From: Deltaproteobacteria bacterium
GTDB taxonomy: Bacteria > Desulfobacterota > Desulfarculia > Adiutricales > Adiutricaceae
Assembly (NCBI GenBank): GCA_031276865.1
Contig: JAISMF010000022.1
Coordinates: 1-40,943, forward strand
DNA: 40,943 nt
Direction: 5' to 3'
The position numbers and the translations under genes are program-made. This document shows, piece after piece, positions 32,504-40,687 of the stretch. Position 1 is the stretch's first letter. The number at the start of each line of letters is the position of its first letter. A model generated the notes under the pieces. The model searched no databases. It was given only the letters and a program-made list of their open reading frames with translations, and was not told where the DNA came from.

Positions 32504-34201
32504 CTAGACCTCCAGGGGGACGAAAAGGGCTTTGACATCCCTTCCGTTTCCATGGAGCGAGAGCCCCAGATCGATAAAGTCGTTAGCGTCTTTTTCGAAA
32601 AAGCCGCGATATTTCCCTTTAATTATGTCGTTTAGAGCCTTCCTTGAAGCTTTGGCGAGGATGTTGTCAATTTTTACAGCGTTGTTTATCGTTCCAGCCG
32701 CTTCAATTAGAATGGCTTTTTCAAGTTCGTTTGGAGGCGGTTTCTTTTTACAGGCCTCCGCCAGGGCGAGTTCCCTCTCCGCCTTTGGAAGCTTTTTAAG
32801 AGCCTCTTCGGATGAAAACCAGTTTTGATCGGCTGTATTTGTTATCTCTTTCCTTTTTTGAGACAAAAATTGATGGTATTCATCGACGTTGAATTTGGTT
32901 ATCGCCAACGCGGCGATAATCTCGTCAACCTCGTCAATCGTAAACGAATCTAACGCGAGTTTGGCTAAAATCTCGTTTTCCCTCTCGATCGAAATTTTTA
33001 TTTCAGCCGGACAGTATTTAAATTCAATAATGACAAAGATTATTTCGCTAAATTTAACGCGCGAATCCGGACGACCCGTGGAACCCGATAGTTCGGACGC
33101 GGTGTCAAAACCCATGCCTAGGATGTTAAAACGAACCAGGGAATGGAAAGTTATTTCATCCTTCGGCTTTTGAAAATAGCTTATTTTGGCAAAAAAAACT
33201 CTAAATATCCGGCTCACCTCTCGTGAATTTCCCGCGAAGGGCGCTTTTCGCGGTTTTTCCTTCTCCGTCGCCAGATCTCGTTTTGGAAGTTCAAAAAAGA
33301 GTTTAAAACATTCGTCATAGTAAGCGGTGGAAACATCGGGGTTGGGTAGTTTGAAAGAAAACGACACCTGAACGTCTTTTCGCGATTTTCCAACATCCCA
33401 GCGGAGGATTTCGGCTTTCAATTCCGAAACATCGTCAGTCGGAAACATAGCTCCCTTTTTTTTGAGACTTGTTAGAGCATCCTCCATCCGGTTCGAGATG
33501 AGGGAGTAGAATTCATCCAGAGTGAACCAGCGAATACCGGCGTATAGCGGATCTAGGGAGGTGTAGTTTAGGTGATTGGGCCTGAAATCCATTGACGCGA
33601 GGGCTTGTCTGGTTAAACCCGTGACAAAGGTGAAGCGGACGCGTGGCGCCGTCTTCGACTCTTTTAGAATGGCGAAGAAATCGTGAAGCGCGCCGGCGTT
33701 GGCCTCGGCCAGCTTACGGTTGGCCATGTGTCTCGCGACCGGGTGGTCGTATTCGTTAATAAACGCCGCGGCTTGGGATCTATGTTTTTCACTTAGAGAT
33801 TCTATAATGGTTCCGAAATATCTATCAGGGGTTAGTCCTTTAACGTTTAATTCAGCTTTATTCGCTATCTTCTCCAGCATGTCCATGAGGTTGCCGCTAA
33901 GAGTTTTCGTTCTGTTCGACCGCGTTGAAAGACTTAGAAAGAGAACTGGATGCCTGGGGAAATCATAGCCGGATTCGTCAATCAAAAGACCTTTAAAAAG
34001 ACCGCGGTTTCCGGTGAGAATTTCTTTCATCGTGTGGAGTAAGAGCGTCTTCCCGAAACGGCGGAGACGGGACAGAAAATAGTTCCGTTCGGCGCTCTCA
34101 AGCAGGCTGAGGATGTATCCTGTTTTATCGGAGTAAAGACGGTTTAGATTGATTAATTCCGCGAACGACTGATTGCCCAGCGGAAGTTCTTTTACGGTCA
34201 T
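32504..34201 (-). CDS. rearranged AAA-ATPase-like/PD-(D/E)XK protein
   Basis: A second member of the family seen at 20509-22293, 565 residues and in frame throughout but rearranged. The N-terminal P-loop variant is kept (SRLRRFGKTLLL, about 43-55). The Walker B aspartate position reads INEYD instead of IDEYD. The middle segment after ILRWDVGKS lacks roughly 90-100 residues present in the other copy (the WYDGYSWDG ... FFQTGYLT part). The nuclease signature is intact (GRPDSRV ... VIIEFKYC, about 376-398), but about 110 extra, helical residues separate it from the last conserved segment (NDIIKGKYRGFF). A good ribosome binding site (AGGAGAGGA) precedes the ATG. It may be a living variant or an early pseudogene. 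Its GC content is lower than that of the surrounding genes. Confidence 0.82.
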   Translation of the reverse strand: MTVKELPLGNQSFAELINLNRLYSDKTGYILSLLESAERNYFLSRLRRFGKTLLLHTMKEILTGNRGLFKGLLIDESGYDFPRHPVLFLSLSTRSNRTKTLSGNLMDMLEKIANKAELNVKGLTPDRYFGTIIESLSEKHRSQAAAFINEYDHPVARHMANRKLAEANAGALHDFFAILKESKTAPRVRFTFVTGLTRQALASMDFRPNHLNYTSLDPLYAGIRWFTLDEFYSLISNRMEDALTSLKKKGAMFPTDDVSELKAEILRWDVGKSRKDVQVSFSFKLPNPDVSTAYYDECFKLFFELPKRDLATEKEKPRKAPFAGNSREVSRIFRVFFAKISYFQKPKDEITFHSLVRFNILGMGFDTASELSGSTGRPDSRVKFSEIIFVIIEFKYCPAEIKISIERENEILAKLALDSFTIDEVDEIIAALAITKFNVDEYHQFLSQKRKEITNTADQNWFSSEEALKKLPKAERELALAEACKKKPPPNELEKAILIEAAGTINNAVKIDNILAKASRKALNDIIKGKYRGFFEKDANDFIDLGLSLHGNGRDVKALFVPLEV

Positions 34202-34492
34202 AATTCCTCTCCTTTGATTGTTTTGGCCTGTTCATCGTCAATCCTTCGCTCAATCCGGACGGTTGCCGGCGCCGCGGAAAAAAAGCGGGTGATGTCAATA
34301 TTTCCGGGGCTTGACAACCACGCCTGGGACGCGCCTGGGCGACGGACGTTTCGAGGCGGGGAGAAAAGCTTTCGGGAAGGGTGGGGAATCATTGGAGACG
34401 GCTTTGATATGTATTTAATATTTAATAGATATAATTAAATATAACCTATGTTATAATAAAATAAAATAATACATCGTATAAAACATAACGCG

Positions 34493-34518
34493 CTTCCCGC
34501 GCCGTCCGGCGCGGGAAG
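34493..34518. repeat. 11-bp perfect hairpin
   Basis: CTTCCCGCGCC and GGCGCGGGAAG form a perfect stem with a GTCC loop at the edge of an AT-rich block. It has neither a T-run nor a nearby gene end, and it may be a repetitive extragenic palindrome type element. Confidence 0.6.
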
Positions 34519-34979
34519 GAAACGGCGTCAACGAAAAACGGGAGCGCTTGGGCGCGGCGTCCCGCGGTTTTTAAGCGGGCCTGGAAGCTATTGTCAACGC
34601 TCTCGGGTATTTTATCATAACTGGACGGTCGTTTTAAAGAGGGAATGACGCCCCGCGTCCGGGGAAGGGCGGGGGGGGCGGCGCCCCGCCGCTCGGGAAA
34701 GCGGGGACCGCGGAAATAAACCGCCGCCTCGCTTTAGGCCGCCCCGGGCGAGTCGGCGGGCGCTTTCCCGCCCTCCGCGGCGCCGTCGGCGCCCCGAAGG
34801 CCGATTTGGGGACGGCTCCCTCTTTAACCGCGGGGAGTTTGAAATTTGTGTATTTTAGTGGCCGCCCCCAGGCGGACGTTGTCCAGCCCCCCCAGGCGTT
34901 CCAGGCGAAGCGGATTCTCTCTTTCGCCCGGCGTCGGTAAGGACGATTTTCAACGGTTGGGTTTAGCCGCGCGTCCCTT

Positions 34980-35510
34980 TCGCCTCTTGTGAATTTCCCG
35001 CGGATGGCCGGTAATAAAGGCGTTTTTCGCGTGAAAAGCCTTCGGGGCTTTCATGCGGCGGGGCGCGCTCAATCGTTTTTCATGAAAGTTATTTCCGCCG
35101 CCCGGTTTTTCTTCCCCATATAATGAAAAGCGAGTTCAACGCCTTCTTCAGGGCGCGCGGAAGTTAGCCGGAAAATCGCCGTTTGAAACATTTTTTTAAG
35201 AGTTTTTTCCGAACGGCCTGGAGCGGATCTATCCGCCGTAGGAAAGCGCCGCCGGAAAGTCTTAGCGGATTTAAGCGGAGTTGAAACGTTTTAGATTGAA
35301 AAAAATCGCAAATGGAAATTGTTTTAGATTTCCGGAGGGGGCGCGTTTCGGGAGCGGCCTTGATAAAAGCTGAGGTTTTCGGCCCGCGGTTTCGAAATTC
35401 CTCATATCTTCCCGTCGCCGCTTTTTGTTTGAGGCTTTTTTAAAGCGTACTCCATCCGCTCCAAAAAAAAAGGGAGTAGAATTCGTCCGGATTGAGCCCG
35501 AGGGACGCTT
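34980..35510 (-). pseudogene. fossil of a third AAA/PD-(D/E)XK gene
   Basis: On the minus strand near 35,500-35,430 the sequence reads NPDEFYSL, then after a poly-T frameshift RMEYALKK. This matches TLDEFYSLISNRMEDALTSLKK of the neighbouring gene in order. At DNA level GGGAGTAGAATTC and ACTCCATCCG recur in the same order as at 33,480-33,520. Near 34,985-35,005 GTGAATTTCCCGCG recurs from 33,218-33,231, there encoding GNSREV. The two matches lie in the right order on the same strand, with about 500 bp between them rather than 280. Stops and a frameshift show it is dead. The similarity between these anchors is weak, so the extent is approximate. Confidence 0.5.
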
Positions 35511-35807
35511 TTTCGCCGCGGATCTTGGAAGATGTCGTTGGGGATGTTCCCGAAACTGGAACGCGTCGACAAAAAGGGGGGGCGCGTATCCGCGCGGGCC
35601 GCCTGGCGATCGCGGGAGGGACGCGGAGACGGAAAAAAACGTCACGAAACGGCCAAAGAAAAGGCCGTTCCGCGAAGGAGCGGGGCTGATAAATCCGCGA
35701 AGGGCGGAAAACAAGGTGGAAAACAAGAGGGATGGCGGCGGCTTCAAGAGAAAAAAAGGGGGGGGTGGCGGTGGGGATTTTAGGCGGAATAGCCGGTCTT
35801 TCCTCTC

Positions 35808-38228
35808 TTAGTTTTCCGGCCCCAGAAAGATCTCGTGGGCCCTTTCCAGGTGCGGGAGGCTTAAGGACAGGTTTTTTCCGATGAGGTAGGCGGAGCGGAT
35901 GGAGCTGTAGCCCTGGAAGGCCCGGTCGGGCCAGACCACCTGGGGCTTCTTCTCGTCCGTGAGCCCTAGGTTCATGGCGGCCTCCCTCCCCCCCAGGGCC
36001 GCCTGCTTGAGGGAGGGGCTGGCGGACCAGGAGAGGGCGGCCTGAAGGAACTCGGAGTTCCAGGCGGGGTTGTCGGAGTCGAAGGTTCTCGGCCTGGCCC
36101 CCAGGGCCATGGCCAGCCTTTTGGCCTCGCCGCTCGCCTCCCTCACGAAGCCGGCCATGTCCCTGGGATCCTTTAGCTCCCTATGGGATTTGAGGTAGGC
36201 CCCGTAGAGGGCGTAGGCGTCCGCGAGGGCGGCCGCTGTCTGCACCCCCACGGGGTCGTCCGAGACGAAGACCTTGAAAGAGCCGTTTTTAAAGAGCGAG
36301 GCCTCGTGGAGCTTCCCCACCCGCTCGGGGGCGGCCAGAATCCAGAGCCCCCCCTTCTCGCCAATGAGCTCCTCCGGAAGGAAGGGGCCGCTTAAGGCCA
36401 TGATCTCCAGTTCCGGACGTCCGGCCGCGACCGAGGCCTCCCAGGCTATCTGAATGGGGAGCCTGTGGGAAAGGGGGTCGAAGCCGCGGCTCGCGAGGAT
36501 GACGCTTTTTAAAGCCAAGGCTGAGTTGAAGATGGCGGAGAGGGTGGCGGAAACCGAGGCGGGGGGCGTCGCCACCACCACCTGGTTGGCCTTGCGGAAG
36601 GCCTCCACGGCGTCGGAGGTGGGGAAGACGTTTTTAGGGAGCCGCACCTGAGGGAAGTCCCCGTGCACCCGGGTCTCCCCCAGAGACTGGGTGTCCTCCT
36701 CGGAGGGGTTGTAGACCGAGAGGCTGGAGTTGTGGAACCTCCGGTCGTTTAAGGTGCGGCGTCCCAAAAACCAGGCCAGGGCGTAGCCCCAGGCCCCTTC
36801 GGAGCAGACCACGATGTTCTCCCGCGCCGAGGGGCTGTAGAGGCGGCGGTCGCTGTGGGTGGCGTAGTAGGAGAGGGCGTGGGGGTGGCGGATTTTGGGA
36901 ATTTTGTTGGAAAAACGGGGCCGCCCCCCCAGGATCCCCCGGGAGATCAGGGATTTGAGGCCGTCGTCCACGGCCGCCTTCAAGGGCTGGTCGCGGATGA
37001 AGTCCTCGAAGTCGGGCTCGGCGTCGAAGACCCTCCGGTGGTAGTCCCGGATCTCGGCCGCGGCCTCTTCGGCCGCGGCCTCCAGATCCCCGCTCCCGTT
37101 TTTCAGCGCCGTCTGCAAAGCCAGGGCGGTGAGGTTCGCGGACATGATTTTTTTATCCCGGGCTATCTCCCTGATCGCGTACTGGGCGGCGTACTCGTCC
37201 AGCTCGAGGCCCTGGGAGTCCCGGCTCCACTCGCTTTTAAGCTCGCTTAAAAGCCTCCCCTCGGAAAAGGAGACGAAGGTGCGGCCGTAGATCCCCTTGA
37301 AGCCTCCGGCCAGGGCCCTGAGGGGGTGGAGGGGGTTTTTCAAGAGGCTCCTGAAAAGATGGTTCCCGCCGGCCCAGGAGGCCAGGGAGCGGCCCTCCGA
37401 GAGCTCCAGATCCTCCGGCACCCGGGAATAGCTGAGGGAGACCGGCTGCACCAGGACGTCCCCCCGGGCGGACAGGGCGCCTTGGATGGTGACGAGCCTC
37501 CGGGGGATCCTTAGGGAACCGTCCCTAGTGCGGGCGCCTCCGGACCAGGCCTCCAGAAAGATGCCCTGGGGCTTTCCCATCTCGGCCAAGGCCTGGCAGT
37601 AGTGGTGCAAAGAAGAGAGATACGAGCGGGAGGCCCCCTTGCGGATGATGACGTAGGAGCCCAGCCGAAAGAGGCGGGTGAGGCTGGGGGTGAACATCAT
37701 GTTGAGGCCGGCCGCGAATAAGGGAAGCGAGAGCCCTAAGGAGTCCAGGAAGATGTCCAGGATGAACTCGTCGAAGTGCGAGGTGTGGTTCACCAGATAC
37801 ACCACCCCTATGCCCTCCTCCTGGGCGGCTTTGAGCTTGGGGAGGTGTCTTAGTTCCCTTTGGTCTTTGGATACGTAGAGATCGGAAAGGCTCCGTGTCT
37901 CGAAGAGGGTCGTCACGATGTTTAAGATGGCGGCCCTCGCGCTCCGGTGCAGGTCTAAATCGTAGCGGCAGGAGATCACGTCCATGTGGCTCTGAATCTC
38001 CTGGCGGCTCACGCCGCCCTTCCCCTCCAGGGCCCTTTCGGTCAGATCCGCAGCCAAGCCGACTATCTTCGCTTGATCGCCGAAGGCCGGCTTGTCCATG
38101 GGGTGCTCGTTTAAATAGGTCTTCCCCGGGTCGAACTTCCCCAGCCACTCCACCAGCTTAACGAAGTCCACGCGCTTAATGACGTACTTGAGCGGCGCGT
38201 TGAGGACGGGTTTGAAGTCGAAGGGCAC
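35808..38228 (-). CDS. PlsB/PlsC-type acyltransferase fused to a GpsA-like domain
   Basis: An 806-residue two-domain protein. The N-terminal half (to about 430) is a glycerolipid acyltransferase: it has the catalytic H-x4-D box in NHTSHFDEF (about 143-151), then YVIIRKGASRSYL, then a GIFLEAWSGGARTRDG block in the places of the other conserved acyltransferase motifs. The C-terminal half (about 468-806) resembles NAD(P)-dependent glycerol-3-phosphate dehydrogenase. It shows a Rossmann start VVCSEGAWGYALAWFL, then the NPSEEDT, VVVATPPASV, LASRGFDP and LSGPFLPEEL segments in GpsA order. The family's GALKN catalytic lysine position reads AALAD, so dehydrogenase activity is doubtful. The first domain would acylate glycerol-3-phosphate at the membrane. 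The start is GTG with AGGA eight bases upstream. It is probably monocistronic. Confidence 0.78.
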   Translation of the reverse strand: MPFDFKPVLNAPLKYVIKRVDFVKLVEWLGKFDPGKTYLNEHPMDKPAFGDQAKIVGLAADLTERALEGKGGVSRQEIQSHMDVISCRYDLDLHRSARAAILNIVTTLFETRSLSDLYVSKDQRELRHLPKLKAAQEEGIGVVYLVNHTSHFDEFILDIFLDSLGLSLPLFAAGLNMMFTPSLTRLFRLGSYVIIRKGASRSYLSSLHHYCQALAEMGKPQGIFLEAWSGGARTRDGSLRIPRRLVTIQGALSARGDVLVQPVSLSYSRVPEDLELSEGRSLASWAGGNHLFRSLLKNPLHPLRALAGGFKGIYGRTFVSFSEGRLLSELKSEWSRDSQGLELDEYAAQYAIREIARDKKIMSANLTALALQTALKNGSGDLEAAAEEAAAEIRDYHRRVFDAEPDFEDFIRDQPLKAAVDDGLKSLISRGILGGRPRFSNKIPKIRHPHALSYYATHSDRRLYSPSARENIVVCSEGAWGYALAWFLGRRTLNDRRFHNSSLSVYNPSEEDTQSLGETRVHGDFPQVRLPKNVFPTSDAVEAFRKANQVVVATPPASVSATLSAIFNSALALKSVILASRGFDPLSHRLPIQIAWEASVAAGRPELEIMALSGPFLPEELIGEKGGLWILAAPERVGKLHEASLFKNGSFKVFVSDDPVGVQTAAALADAYALYGAYLKSHRELKDPRDMAGFVREASGEAKRLAMALGARPRTFDSDNPAWNSEFLQAALSWSASPSLKQAALGGREAAMNLGLTDEKKPQVVWPDRAFQGYSSIRSAYLIGKNLSLSLPHLERAHEIFLGPEN

Positions 38229-38485
38229 GGTGAAATCCTAAAACCGGAGGGCGGGTAAAAAGGGCCGGGAAAAAGAGCCGGGAAAAAGAGAAGGAGGCGT
38301 CCCGACGCCGGGCGCCGGGACGGCGGGGAGATTGTTTTCAGCGGAAATTTTCGGCTGAATGAAAAGCATTTTGACAGATCGGCGTATTTTCTTCAAGAGA
38401 ACGATTGAGGCTGAGGGGCTGGGGAGATGGGGGAAGAGGAGAAGGAGACCGGGGATAAGGCGGAGGAGAGTGGGAGAGTGGGAGT

Positions 38486-38556
38486 TAAGGAGGAGGAGAA
38501 TGAGTAAAGGAGGAGGAGAATTAGTAAAGGAGGAGGAGAATGAGTAAAGGAGGAGG
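38486..38556. repeat. 20-bp purine-rich tandem repeat, about 3.5 copies
   Basis: The unit AAAGGAGGAGGAGAATGAGT is repeated from 38486 to about 38556 with one or two changes per copy, the last copy being partial. Each copy contains AAGGAGG, the perfect Shine-Dalgarno core, followed shortly by ATG, so the DNA strand resembles a row of translation starts. On the transcribed side it is polypyrimidine, which could form unusual DNA structure. Confidence 0.8.
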
Positions 38557-38664
38557 GAATGAGAAAAGAAGGAGCACGCAAAAAGAAGGATGGGAATGAG
38601 GAAAGGAGGAGGAGAACGGGGAAAGGGGGAGGGGAACGGAGGACGACTACGTTCGGGGTGGATG

Positions 38665-38696
38665 AAAAATATCCCCGGCCCTGAAAAGGGCCGGGG
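38665..38696 (-). terminator. terminator of the P1-family peptidase gene
   Basis: CCCCGGCCCT and AGGGCCGGGG (38673-38682, 38687-38696) form a perfect 10-bp stem with a 4-base loop. On the minus strand it is followed by ATATTTTTC, a fair T-run, 44 bp after the peptidase stop codon. A CCCTGAAAAGGGCCGG segment recurs near 40,660 after the partial gene at the right edge. Confidence 0.65.
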
Positions 38697-38739
38697 ACTC
38701 GCCAGGGAGGCGGGAAGGGAGTCCGGCGCGGAAGAGACG

Positions 38740-39687
38740 CTACGCTCGCTTTTTCGGGGGAACGGAATTAACGATGGCCTGGCTCACCAGCTCCGCGGCC
38801 AGGGCTCCCAGGTAAGACGCGTCGAACTCCCCTCCGGTTCCGGAGCTAAGCGCGAACACCATGTCCCCGTCCCAGAGAAGGTGGGCCGGATAAATAGCCC
38901 GGGGTATTCCGGCCGCGGCCATTCTGGCCAGGCGGTGGGCCCCCAGCTTGTCCATTTTCGCGTTGGTGGCGACCGCTATGAGTACGGTGTTGGTGTTCTC
39001 CTTTTCCGGCTCCGTTCCGGAGAGGATTTTTAGTATCTCCTGGCGGCTGAGGAAGGTTCCGTCCGGATGCCTCACCCCCGAAATGATTTCCCCGCTGCGG
39101 GGATCCACCACGCTCCCCACGGCGTTCACCACGGCCAGGGCGGCGATTTTAAGCCCTCCGGCGAGTTCTATTCCGCTGGACCCTATTCCCGAGGGACTGG
39201 AGAGGGTGTCGGAAATCTTCCCCGTCTCGGCGGAAAAGCCGGCCCCGAAGGGGCCGCTTTTCAAAGGAGCCTTTGACGCGGCCACGGCGGCGGCGTAGCC
39301 CATATCCTCGTCCGGAAGGGTTCCCTGGGAGAGGTTTTTCGGGTAGTCGTAGATGACCGCGGCGCTCACTATGGGGACTCTTATGGATCCGGTGTCGAAG
39401 CCTAGGTTCTTTTCCTTTAGATACCTCATCACCCCCGTGGCGCTGGCCAGCCCGAAGGCCGAGCCTCCGGAAAGAACCAGGGCGTGCAGGGAGGAGACCA
39501 GGTTTTTGGGATTGAGGAGCTCGATCTCCCTGGTGCCGGGAGCGAAGCCGGGGCCGTACGCGGAGGCCACCGCCCCGTCGGGGGCGAGGATGACCGTGCA
39601 GCCGGTTTTCATCTCTTTATTTTCGCGGTGGCCCGCTAAAAATCCTTCAATCTCGCTTATACTCGTGTACTTCATGAAAGGCACCAT
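38740..39687 (-). CDS. P1-family peptidase (S58, DmpA/NylC-like)
   Basis: A 315-residue member of the S58 group of self-processing aminopeptidases and amidases (DmpA, NylC). These cleave themselves at an internal residue that becomes the N-terminal nucleophile. The N-terminal part has GCTVILAPDGA and the SGGSAFGLASATGVMRYL helix. The centre carries VNAVGSVVDPRSGE. The self-cleavage site is most likely the Asn-Thr in KENTNTVLIAVATNA, where Thr would be the nucleophile as in NylC. Substrate cannot be told from sequence; the family acts on small peptides and amides. A good ribosome binding site (AAGGTGA, 6 bases before the ATG at 39687) supports this start over a second ATG four codons in. It lacks a signal peptide. 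It ends in a hairpin terminator and appears to be transcribed alone. Confidence 0.9.
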   Translation of the reverse strand: MVPFMKYTSISEIEGFLAGHRENKEMKTGCTVILAPDGAVASAYGPGFAPGTREIELLNPKNLVSSLHALVLSGGSAFGLASATGVMRYLKEKNLGFDTGSIRVPIVSAAVIYDYPKNLSQGTLPDEDMGYAAAVAASKAPLKSGPFGAGFSAETGKISDTLSSPSGIGSSGIELAGGLKIAALAVVNAVGSVVDPRSGEIISGVRHPDGTFLSRQEILKILSGTEPEKENTNTVLIAVATNAKMDKLGAHRLARMAAAGIPRAIYPAHLLWDGDMVFALSSGTGGEFDASYLGALAAELVSQAIVNSVPPKKRA

Positions 39688-40687
39688 GTATTATCACCTT
39701 ACGCTGGAGGTACTGTGAAACGCCCGGCGGAGGTAATTTTTGGTTATTTTACAGCAAAAGTTTAAAAAGCGGAAGAAGCGCGTTTCAAGATTCCAAGCGG
39801 TTTTAAGCGGCCCGGGTTTGAGAAATTTAAACGCGGCTTTCCCCTGTGAAATCTTTCTTCCGAAGCTAGCTTTTCCGGAAGAGCAGGATAATCGATACTG
39901 TTCTTTGATGGAAAAACATTGAAACGGAAAAGCTGGATACTGTTATTCCGGCGGTTAAATATCAGATCCAAGTACGAGGTCGGGAAGATAGACCGATAAT
40001 ATTCTAACTTATATCCGTTAAAATAATGTGATGAAGGATGCCTAAGTTCTGACCATCATAGTCAGAAAACCTCTCTCATTGGCGTGTCCGTCGCGGATGA
40101 TGACGCCGCTGATTATTTGGCCGGGGCGCTCGCTCTGGAGGGATACAATTTGCGCGCCTGTCTATCAGGTGCCTGTCATTAATCTGCCGCCGCTCTATTA
40201 GTATTGAAAACGATGCTTCCATCATCGGTATCGGGACGGTTACCACAACGTCCGGGCGCCGCGGGCCCCGGGACGAAGTCGTTCACCGCGGGGGAAGCGA
40301 CTTATCGATGTCGCGCCCGATCGAAGCGCGCGGTTCATCTTTTCGGCCGTTTTAGGGAGGGAAAACTCCAGGAACGCCACAGGCAGCTTGCAATGGTTCT
40401 TTTTCAGGCCGTATCCCGAAAGTCGCCGCAATTTTTACCGCTTCCGGACTGTCATAGGTCGCGCCGGAAGCCGAAGCTGAGGGGCCGTCCGCAAGTTGCG
40501 CCCCGGACTGTCCGAGCCCGTTAACGGACAAGGGAGACGGGCGTGCCTTCATGACGAGCGTACCCCGCCGGAGGTGCTAGCGATACGCGAAGGCGCGTGT
40601 GATTCTGAAAATGTTCGCTGCCGCGGTTTGGCCGCAACCCGGCGTCGCTTCCCTTCTGAACCCTGAAAAGGGCCGGGCCTACACGGC
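39688..40687. other. 1-kb gene-poor region, possibly decayed coding DNA
   Basis: No intact gene is supported. One plus-strand frame near 40,080-40,180 reads GVSVADDDAADYLAGALALEGY, which looks like the first helix-strand of a response-regulator receiver domain, but it stops soon after and has no start. The ORFs at 40204-40552 are Arg-rich without motifs. A segment near 39,950-40,010 resembles one near 22,609-22,680. I did not recognise tRNA, tmRNA or RNase P RNA. Confidence 0.35.
40080..40184 (+). pseudogene. possible response-regulator receiver fragment
   Basis: The frame encodes VSVADDDAADYLAGALALEGYNLRACLSG, which matches the pattern of a receiver-domain N-terminus: a hydrophobic strand, the acidic DDD cluster, a helix, then EGY and a second strand. 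It ends in a stop within 40 residues and continues in no other frame that I can see. Similarity over 30 residues is suggestive only. Confidence 0.25.

Larger units (their letters stand above)
34202..35807. other. 1.6-kb gene-poor region with a family remnant
   Basis: No intact gene is supported. It starts with an AT-rich block (34,405-34,490) rich in inverted TATTTAAT/ATTAAATA words. It continues with GC-rich DNA containing a perfect hairpin (34493-34518) and ends near a plsB-like gene. Short stretches at 34,980-35,500 resemble parts of the neighbouring AAA/PD-(D/E)XK gene. The ORFs at 35271-35811 on both strands are low-complexity Lys/Arg-rich reads and are not convincing. Confidence 0.5.
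38229..38739. other. polypurine repeat region between two minus-strand genes
   Basis: No gene is supported. The plus strand from about 38,400 to 38,640 is almost pure purine, with GGAGGAGAA repeats, and contains a 20-bp tandem repeat. A terminator hairpin for the peptidase gene lies at its right end (38673-38696). The short ORFs in it are low-complexity. Confidence 0.5.

Noticed and set aside
35271..35811. ORFs of 60-158 residues on both strands
   Set aside because: Basic, low-complexity reads in decayed DNA. They overlap each other and the fossil of the AAA/PD-(D/E)XK gene.
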